Shown here in pieces: positions 58,620-64,000 of a stretch of DNA of 64,000 bases. The translations under genes and the position numbers were made by a program. The notes under the pieces were generated by a model. It was not told the origin of the DNA. It ran no database searches and was given only the letters and a program-made list of their open reading frames with translations. Numbering within the stretch: the first letter of the stretch is position 1; each line of letters opens with the position of its first letter. The DNA is from Bacillota bacterium (GTDB taxonomy: Bacteria; Bacillota; Clostridia; Lachnospirales; Lachnospiraceae): positions 1-64,000 of the forward strand of contig JAEZOB010000027.1 of assembly GCA_023414355.1 (NCBI GenBank), in the 5' to 3' direction.

Positions 58620-59617
58620 GAATTAATATCTATTATGGCGGCAGAGGATTGATCGAAGACCCGACGCTCTATGTCATAAGCAAGCTGACCTCGGTGTTGG
58701 AAGAGCTCAGGGTACAGGTTACCAGATATAATCTTTATGAAGAGAAGAACGGGATATCGATGCTTCCGAAGACATTGAAGGAAGCTGACGGGGTTATCCT
58801 GGCAGTTAGTGTGGAATGGTTTGGTATCGGTGGGCTGATGCAGCAGTTTTTGGATGCCTGCTGGCTATACGCGGATAAGGATAAGCTGAGTAAGCTGTAT
58901 ATGCTGCCGGTTGCCATTGCAAGCACTTATGGTGAGCGGGACGCTGAGCTTACCTTGATAAAAGCATGGGAAATACTAGGAGGAATTCCGGTCAGTGGCC
59001 TGGGAGCTTATGTTGAGGAGCATGTTGAATTTGAGACAAATAAGGATTTTGCTGATATCATAGAGAAGAAAGCGGAGGCTTATTACCGTACCATCCATCA
59101 AAAGACGAAGATTCTACCTACCAGCAATGCAGCGGTAAAACAGAATTTATTAAGAAGCAGTTCCATCGTACTCACACCACAAGAAAGCGAACAACTTTCT
59201 GTCTATGTATCGGATGATACCTATGTGAAAAAACAGAAAGAGGATATTGAAGAACTGACCCAGCTGTTTAAGGAGATGCTAGACAGCAACAGTGATGGAG
59301 AAGGAAGCCAGGATTTCATTAAGAACTTAAAGGATAACTTTCATCCGATCGATGACTTTGCAGCATCTTATTGTATCCAGCTTTCGGATGTGAAGAAGAA
59401 CCTGGTGGTAGAGATTAATAACAAACGGTTGAAGTGTTATTACGGTGATAAACCGGATGCGGATGTCATGGCGAAGACAAATCATGCGGTTATGAACAGG
59501 CTTGTGCTTGGGCGGATTACCTTTCAGGGAGCCTTTATGTCAGGTGAATTGACGGCTAAGGGGAACTTCAAGACGCTCCGGACCTTTGATCAGGTATTCC
59601 AATTCAATATATTGTAA
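58616..59617 (+). CDS. Flavodoxin-like protein fused to an SCP2-type domain
   Basis: 333 residues. The N-terminal ~165 residues are a flavodoxin/NAD(P)H-dependent FMN reductase-like fold: MRINIYYGGRG, then ADGVILAVSVEWFGIGGLMQ followed by QFLDACW, then LPVAIASTYGERDAEL. After a linker of about 60 residues comes an SCP2 sterol-carrier-like domain (NFHPIDDFAASYCIQLSDVK ... NRLVLGRITFQGAFMSGELT, then AKGNFKTL). The phosphate-binding loop of true flavodoxins is not clearly kept. Function unknown; binding of a lipid or a flavin is plausible for the two halves. Last gene of the glpK operon, followed by a bidirectional terminator. Confidence 0.8.
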   Translation: MRINIYYGGRGLIEDPTLYVISKLTSVLEELRVQVTRYNLYEEKNGISMLPKTLKEADGVILAVSVEWFGIGGLMQQFLDACWLYADKDKLSKLYMLPVAIASTYGERDAELTLIKAWEILGGIPVSGLGAYVEEHVEFETNKDFADIIEKKAEAYYRTIHQKTKILPTSNAAVKQNLLRSSSIVLTPQESEQLSVYVSDDTYVKKQKEDIEELTQLFKEMLDSNSDGEGSQDFIKNLKDNFHPIDDFAASYCIQLSDVKKNLVVEINNKRLKCYYGDKPDADVMAKTNHAVMNRLVLGRITFQGAFMSGELTAKGNFKTLRTFDQVFQFNIL

Positions 59618-59657
59618 ATGCCCTGTTAAGATCATGCGGAACAGATAGTTAAAATCG

Positions 59658-59728
59658 TAAAAGTTACCCTCAGCTGAGAAATTCTCTGATAGGAGAAACA
59701 TCTGCACTGAGGGTATTCAAAACTTTTA
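59658..59728. terminator. Bidirectional terminator
   Basis: Outer arms taaaagtt / aactttta and a 9-bp inner stem taccctcag / ctgagggta enclose a further gagaaattctc-type hairpin. It lies between the flavodoxin/SCP2 gene and the minus-strand kinase gene. Confidence 0.8.
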
Positions 59729-59761
59729 TACTATTTGAAACTCGTCCGACAGAGGAGCAAA

Positions 59762-60514
59762 TTATAATGGAAGAAGTATGGTAAAGGCGGTCAGATTTTT
59801 ATCCGAAGTAACGGAGATGCTGCCATAGTGAAGATTCACTACCTTCTGTGCAAGAGCAAGACCGACACCGGTTCCGCCTTTCTTATATGTAACAAAAGGC
59901 TGGAAGATGCTCTCCAGAGCGGCTTCGGGGATAGGTTGCCCGTTATTGCTTAAGGTAATAGACAGCTTTCCGGGTTTCGCACTGCTTTCGGGATGTGCCG
60001 ACAGGCTGATATGAATAAAATCGCCGGGCTTTGTAGCTTCGAAAGCATTTTTTATCATATTGGTAAATACCTGTTTCAACTTACCGCCGTCACAGCTGTA
60101 GGAGGTGAAATATTTCTCGCAGCCGGAAGCTATATTCATACTAAGATCGATCTGCTGAGTGAGGGCTTGCGGCATAAAATTGCTGATAATGCTGCTTAGC
60201 AGAGCAATCAGATCCGTAGTCTCTTTGTTCAGGAGCATGGAATTATTCAAACTAGATGCGTCCTGCATAATATTTTCCATATCATTGATAAGGTCCTGTA
60301 CCTGATCCCAGTATTTGAATTCCTTGACTTCGGAATGCTTCATCTCAATATACTGTATCGTGCCCTTTAGCAGAGCCAGGGGATTTCGTAGCTCATGCAC
60401 AAACATGGAGGTAGTATTTTTATTAGCTGCGATGACTGTCTGAATGATATTTTCCAGTTCCGGATTAGCCTTAATCATGCCGGCAAGCGTATCATTATTA
60501 AATTCGGATACCAT
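59762..60514 (-). CDS. Soluble orphan histidine kinase
   Basis: 250 residues, no TM and no sensor domain beyond a short N-terminal helix. The H-box FVHELRNPLALLKGTIQYI carries His40. The N-box is NMIKNAFEATKPGD and the G2 box GGTGVGLALAQKV. The G1 box reads LSNNGQPIP, with Asn where the adenine-contacting Asp normally stands. There is no response-regulator gene next to it. The small size resembles phosphorelay or sporulation-type kinases that receive signals through protein contacts; this is inference. It is divergent from the HIT gene. Confidence 0.87.
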   Translation of the reverse strand: MVSEFNNDTLAGMIKANPELENIIQTVIAANKNTTSMFVHELRNPLALLKGTIQYIEMKHSEVKEFKYWDQVQDLINDMENIMQDASSLNNSMLLNKETTDLIALLSSIISNFMPQALTQQIDLSMNIASGCEKYFTSYSCDGGKLKQVFTNMIKNAFEATKPGDFIHISLSAHPESSAKPGKLSITLSNNGQPIPEAALESIFQPFVTYKKGGTGVGLALAQKVVNLHYGSISVTSDKNLTAFTILLPL

Positions 60515-60620
60515 GCTTTAGCCCCCTTTGGTTTCATACTTAACTTATTATTATAGTATCAAATTTTGGAAGATCATGCAATATAAATAAAGAAACAACA
60601 ATCGACATAGGAGGTGCTTT

Positions 60621-61034
60621 ATGCAGAGCAATTGTATTTTCTGCAAAATTATTGCCGGAGAGATACCTTCGGCGACTATTTATGAGGACGAGGATTTTAA
60701 GGTGATTATGGACATCTCTCCTGCTGCGAAGGGACATGCCATTATCCTTTCCAAAAAACACTGTGCAAATCTTTATGAACTTGATGACGATACAGCAGCG
60801 AAGGGTCTTCTGGTAGCAAGAAAGGTAGCAAAAGCAATGCAAGCGGAGCTAAATTGTGATGGGATGAACCTGCTGCAGAATAACGGTGAAGCGGCAGGGC
60901 AAACAGTATTCCATTTCCACATGCACCTAATCCCGAGATACCATAATGATCAGGTAAAAACCACCTGGATACATGGCAAATATGAAGATGGTGAAGCAGC
61001 AGCCTTGGCAGCAGCGATCGCAGGAAGAATGTAA
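60621..61034 (+). CDS. HIT-family (HINT-like) hydrolase
   Basis: 137 residues. The N-terminal CIFCKIIAGEIPS zinc-type start and the histidine triad HFHMHLIPR with His98, His100 and His102 identify a HINT-branch nucleotide hydrolase/transferase (purine nucleoside phosphoramidate or related substrates). Cytoplasmic, complete length. The ATG follows ATAGGAGGTG. It converges on murG with a long hairpin between. Confidence 0.94.
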   Translation: MQSNCIFCKIIAGEIPSATIYEDEDFKVIMDISPAAKGHAIILSKKHCANLYELDDDTAAKGLLVARKVAKAMQAELNCDGMNLLQNNGEAAGQTVFHFHMHLIPRYHNDQVKTTWIHGKYEDGEAAALAAAIAGRM

Positions 61035-61148
61035 GCGATAATCGTAATTGCATATCGAACTAGAGTAATTATATGTATAACAATATCTACGAATAAATGG
61101 TACTAGTATGTCAAGATAATTCGTATATGTAAATAAACAACGATATCA

Positions 61149-61357
61149 GGACTGTTGCATGCTCTGCGTATAGATAAGGGAAGGAGCGTAGGAACCCCAT
61201 CATGCACTGTTTGCCGAACAGACTGCCGATATTGTTTGAACAGAAGCGAACATTTATGTTCGATTATGGTAAACAATATTGGTAGGATGTCCGGTAAACA
61301 GTGTGTGAGGGGTGCTTATGTTCCTTCCCTTATGAAATGTGTGTTTTGCAACAGCCC
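61149..61357. repeat. 209-bp long hairpin element at a convergent junction
   Basis: Outer ends ggactgttgca (61149-61159) and tgcaacagcc (61347-61356) are complementary. Inner arms from ataagggaagga (61174 on) and tccttcccttat (to 61333) match over about 62 nt with scattered mismatches. The centre is a perfect cgaacat-tt-atgttcg hairpin. It is non-coding and lies between HIT and murG. It shares the CTGTT...AACAG ends with the elements at 15702 and 39591. It accounts for most of the 332-nt gap; 61035-61148 shows nothing else. Confidence 0.82.
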
Positions 61358-61366
61358 GTTTCTTTG

Positions 61367-62431
61367 TTACTTTGCTGCTTCTTTGATCAGCTTTACGATG
61401 GTATCGATAGAATTGTTCAACTCACTTTTTTCCATCGCATTTATGTAATCCTGCTTCTTCTCGGTTACAGTCCGGATGGCTTCTAGGAGATTACTGAGGC
61501 TTAAGTCTTCTTCCCTGAGTACATAGGAAAAGCCCTGATGCTCGAAGGAATCTGCATTCAGAATCTGATCGCCACGGCTTGCGGCAGCGGAGAGCGGGAT
61601 AAGAATATTAGGTTTTCTTAGAGCCAAAAGCTCACAGATCGCATTGGCTCCTGCCCTCGAGATGACGATATCTGCGGCAGCAAGTAAATCGCTCAACTCA
61701 GCGCGGATATATTCGAATTGTACATAGCCTTCGGTATCATTGAAACGCTCATCTAAGTTACCCTTTCCGCAGAGATGAATAACTTGGAAATCGCGGAGCA
61801 GTGTAGGAAGCATACCGCGTATCATATCATTAATCACGCGGGAACCGGTGCTTCCGCCGACGATAAGCATGACAGGACGATTTGCAGAAAACCCGCAAAA
61901 ATCAAGACCACGCAGCTTATTCCCTGAGAATAGCTCCTTTCGAATCGGTGTTCCGGTCAGAACTGCCTTACCGGAAGGAAAGAATTTCAGGGTCTCAGGG
62001 AAATTTACGCACACCTTGGTAGCCGAAGGGAGTGCAAGCTTATTCGCAAGGCCGGGAGTCATATCCGATTCATGTATAATGACAGGAATTTTATGGTGTT
62101 TGGCTGCCAGAACAACCGGAACCGAAACAAAGCCGCCTTTGGAGAAGACGACATCCGGCTTAAGGCTTTTCAATAATTTGCCTGCTTCCAGATACCCCTT
62201 GATTACTTTAAACGGGTCTGAGAAGTTCTTTGGATCGAAATATCTTCTCAGTTTTCCGGAGGAAATTCCATGGTATGGGATTTTATATTCCTCAATCAGC
62301 TTACGTTCGATTCCATGATAGGAACCGATGTATTGGATATCGAAGCCTTCCTGCGCAAGCTGCGGTAATAAAGCGATACAGGGTGTAACATGTCCTGCAG
62401 TACCCCCTCCGGTCAATACGATACGTTTCAT
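61367..62431 (-). CDS. murG: UDP-GlcNAc:undecaprenyl-pyrophosphoryl-MurNAc-pentapeptide transferase
   Basis: 354 residues, a complete GT28 glycosyltransferase making lipid II on the cytoplasmic membrane face. The N-terminal loop is TGGGTAGHVTPCIAL, followed by FSKGGFVSVPVVLAA and HESDMTPGLANKLAL. The C-terminal UDP-binding part has VGGSTGSRVIN and ADIVISRAGANAICELLALRKPNILIPLS, then AAASRGDQILNA. Many MurG proteins have an H at the loop and a Q in the last motif as here. It starts 1 nt after the stop of the TSCPD gene, whose end carries the GGAGGT ribosome site, so the two are coupled. It sits outside a division/cell-wall cluster. Confidence 0.96.
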   Translation of the reverse strand: MKRIVLTGGGTAGHVTPCIALLPQLAQEGFDIQYIGSYHGIERKLIEEYKIPYHGISSGKLRRYFDPKNFSDPFKVIKGYLEAGKLLKSLKPDVVFSKGGFVSVPVVLAAKHHKIPVIIHESDMTPGLANKLALPSATKVCVNFPETLKFFPSGKAVLTGTPIRKELFSGNKLRGLDFCGFSANRPVMLIVGGSTGSRVINDMIRGMLPTLLRDFQVIHLCGKGNLDERFNDTEGYVQFEYIRAELSDLLAAADIVISRAGANAICELLALRKPNILIPLSAAASRGDQILNADSFEHQGFSYVLREEDLSLSNLLEAIRTVTEKKQDYINAMEKSELNNSIDTIVKLIKEAAK

Positions 62432-62432
62432 G

Positions 62433-62678
62433 TTAGGACCTCCATTCCTTCAATGCTTTCGCCAGTTGATCCGGACATGAGGTTTTGCGAAAATCGCAGG
62501 TCACACCCTCTAATTTACGGATCACATCATCAACCTTCATACCAACAACCAAACGGGATATCCCGCCGGCATTTCCGTTACAGCCTCCGACAAAATGGAG
62601 CTCTGTAATGGTACCCGTATCCTCATCTATTTCGAAGCAGATTTCACGGCTGCATACGCCCGATGTTTTGTAAGTCAT
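62433..62678 (-). CDS. TSCPD-domain small protein (TIGR03905-type)
   Basis: 81 residues. The family motif is FVGGCNGNAGGISRLVVGM with TSCPDQLAKAL near the end. Cys residues at CSREICF, GGC and SCPD may bind metal, as in the TSCPD domain found at the end of some ribonucleotide reductases. Stand-alone copies are common in Firmicutes and have no known function. It is co-transcribed with murG downstream. Confidence 0.9.
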   Translation of the reverse strand: MTYKTSGVCSREICFEIDEDTGTITELHFVGGCNGNAGGISRLVVGMKVDDVIRKLEGVTCDFRKTSCPDQLAKALKEWRS

Positions 62679-62753
62679 TTACTATTCCTTTCTTAACTAA
62701 ATCTAATCTAGTGTATGAGAAGACAGAGCTTCCGGCTACTCATAACCGAGTAC

Positions 62754-62782
62754 ATTGTATCTCAGAGTACGGAATTTTGCAA
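62754..62782 (-). promoter_or_regulatory. Predicted promoter of the TSCPD-murG unit
   Basis: On the minus strand TTGCAA (62782-62777), a 17-nt spacer, TACAAT (62759-62754), about 76 nt upstream of the TSCPD start. Confidence 0.65.
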
Positions 62783-63032
62783 ATAATATTTATATGAATA
62801 AAGTATCAAAAAACACCATGGATTTTGTGTATCAGAAAGATGGCTATATCAATTTGTTTGTTATAGTATTTAAACTTGATCGGGAGGGTGTTCGATAAAC
62901 CTTATGATATTTTATCCATTTGCACTAAAATTAAGCCTTGATGATGATAAGAACACGCAGAATACTTTAATATCGTCTTTTATTTTCTGCAATCGGCTTT
63001 TACATCAGGCTTTTACATGCTCTTACTCTGTA
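62783..63032 (+). other. Divergent intergenic stretch
   Basis: This AT-rich region between the two divergent promoters shows a direct repeat of ggcttttacatc/ggcttttacatg at 62995-63018. I see no coding sequence, terminator or recognised riboswitch in it. Confidence 0.4.
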
Positions 63033-63061
63033 TTGAAGTTTTATATGGAATCGGATACAAT
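63033..63061 (+). promoter_or_regulatory. Predicted promoter of the MTA/SAH nucleosidase gene
   Basis: TTGAAG (63033-63038), a 17-nt spacer, TACAAT (63056-63061), 26 nt before the ATG, with the ribosome site AAGAAGGAGA between. Confidence 0.65.
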
Positions 63062-63087
63062 AGGAACATAAAGAAGGAGAATTGCGT

Positions 63088-63789
63088 ATGAAGAAAATCG
63101 GTATCATTGGAGCTATGGATGAGGAAGTAAGCATCTTTAAAAGTCAGATGCAGGATGTCGCTGTGAAGACAGTCGCATCCATGGAATTTTATGAAGGTAA
63201 GCTGCAGGAGAAGGAAGTTGTCGTGGTACGCTGTGGGATCGGCAAGGTGAATGCTGCTGTCTGTACTCAGATTCTGGCAGATTTGTTTCAGGTAGATGTG
63301 GTAATCAATACCGGTGTAGCAGGATCGCTAAGAAACGAGATTGATATTGCGGATATTGTCCTCTCTACCGATACTCAGCAGCATGATGTGGATGCAACAG
63401 GCTTTGGATATGCAGTCGGTGTTATCCCCAGAATGGAACAGTCCATATTTAAAGCGGATGAAAGGTTGATCACCCTTGCCAAAGAGGTATGCACAGAGGT
63501 TATTCCTGAAATAGGAGTTCATACCGGAAGGATTGTCAGTGGGGATCAATTTATCTCGGATGCGGATAAGAAGACCTGGCTCACAGAGAATTTTGACGGT
63601 TATTGTACAGAGATGGAGGGAGCAGCCATCGCTCAGACGGCGTATCTGAATCGTATTCCTTTTCTGATTATCAGAGCAATCTCCGATAAAGCAGATCACA
63701 GTGCGGAGATGACCTATCAGGATTTTGAGGAGATCGCAATCAGGAACACAGTAAAATTGATGAACGGATTGGTAAAGAGGATTAATTAG
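63088..63789 (+). CDS. mtnN: 5'-methylthioadenosine/S-adenosylhomocysteine nucleosidase
   Basis: 233 residues, complete. It hydrolyses MTA and SAH to adenine and the thioribose product in methionine salvage and methyl-cycle detoxification. Signatures are KIGIIGAMDEEVSIF with the catalytic-base Glu, VVVVRCGIGKVNAAVCTQIL, NTGVAGSL, GDQFIS, EMEGAAIAQTAY and RAISDKAD with the catalytic Asp. ATG 63088 has GGAG 8 nt upstream; a TTG at 63082 would add two residues. It is monocistronic, with a promoter at 63033 and a terminator at 63891. Confidence 0.95.
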   Translation: MKKIGIIGAMDEEVSIFKSQMQDVAVKTVASMEFYEGKLQEKEVVVVRCGIGKVNAAVCTQILADLFQVDVVINTGVAGSLRNEIDIADIVLSTDTQQHDVDATGFGYAVGVIPRMEQSIFKADERLITLAKEVCTEVIPEIGVHTGRIVSGDQFISDADKKTWLTENFDGYCTEMEGAAIAQTAYLNRIPFLIIRAISDKADHSAEMTYQDFEEIAIRNTVKLMNGLVKRIN

Positions 63790-63890
63790 TAATGATACAA
63801 TGATAGCTTGAGTAATGGACAGAGTATATTATAAAGAATTATGAACATGAAGATAAAAGGCTTATAAAAGCTTATAATAAGCGGATATAA

Positions 63891-63943
63891 AAGGATGCCA
63901 CTGATAGCGCAAGGATGGATAAGATCAGTTGGCTCCTTTTTTT
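63891..63943 (+). terminator. Intrinsic terminator after mtnN
   Basis: aaggatgccactgat pairs with atcagttggctcctt with a one-base offset, followed by a run of T (63937-63943). The 63790-63890 stretch before it shows only a short repeat (ggcttataaaagcttata). Confidence 0.85.
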
Positions 63944-64000
63944 ACCCAAACGGGAAGCATCATTCGGATTCAATAGACAAAAATTCAATAGAAAGTACAA

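Noticed and set aside
61155..61486. Plus-strand frames across the hairpin element and the end of murG
   Set aside because: They lie in the inverted repeat and antisense to murG, with no ribosome site.
62883..63032. SAM/SAH-type riboswitch before the MTA/SAH nucleosidase gene
   Set aside because: No matching core or terminator, and the predicted promoter lies downstream of this stretch.

Overview
The window looks like a chromosomal segment of a flagellated, spore-forming member of the Lachnospiraceae (Clostridia). The grounds are a moderate AT bias, strong AGGAGG ribosome sites, a Met T-box in front of metG, BofA and a YaaL/DUF2508 protein, a flagellin/FliS/FliK-like block, and a Gram-positive Tad pilus locus with DUF5702-like and DUF6382-FHA-like proteins. 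Family names come from recognising motifs by eye; no database search was run.

Layout. 1-1266: the 3' end of a 23S rRNA gene, then seven tRNA genes (Asp, Val, Thr, Tyr, fMet, Phe, Lys) and a terminator, with no 5S gene in view. 1.5-7.8 kb: a sirtuin, a membrane EAL protein with a degenerate GGDEF domain, and a transaldolase-like plus transketolase pair. 7.9-10.8 kb: an OmpR-type two-component system, a zinc-ribbon protein and a GNAT acetyltransferase. 11-15.5 kb: an ABC-2 exporter with a LytTR/DUF3021 pair, an ECF sigma factor, a carboxymuconolactone-decarboxylase-like protein and a TfoX C-terminal domain protein. 15.8-19.9 kb, minus strand: a heterodimeric multidrug ABC exporter preceded by a leader-peptide attenuator. 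20-28.3 kb: a small alarmone synthetase, a coiled-coil membrane protein, an S1-domain protein, a nuclease-fold-like protein, a CAP-domain protein, galE and a DUF4846-CapA fusion lipoprotein. 28.5-33.4 kb: T-box and metG, a hairpin element, a 52-bp tandem repeat and a DUF885 lipoprotein. 33.5-39.5 kb: flagellar genes behind a sigma-D-like promoter. 39.7-40.4 kb: yaaL and bofA. 40.6-52 kb: the Tad pilus locus. 52-64 kb: a secreted beta-helix protein, an esterase, an orphan membrane protein, a glpK-rhomboid-flavodoxin/SCP2 operon, a soluble histidine kinase, HIT, TSCPD-murG and MTA/SAH nucleosidase.

The most striking element lies at 19584-19857 on the minus strand. A consensus promoter is followed by a 31-codon open reading frame with its own ribosome site, then an intrinsic terminator, then the exporter genes. 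Three mutually exclusive pairings can be read directly: the leader ribosome site and start codon with the end of the leader ORF, the end of the leader ORF with the 5' half of the terminator, and the terminator itself. This is the architecture of ribosome-mediated transcription attenuation, as known for Bacillus subtilis bmrBCD.

Other notable points are long hairpins in nearly every convergent gene junction, three of which share CTGTT/AACAG ends; an in-frame amber codon separating a DUF3021 gene from a repeat-bearing tail; two 98-bp repeats carrying the first part of the adjacent tRNA-Thr; and a TadC-like protein with a large domain outside the membrane.
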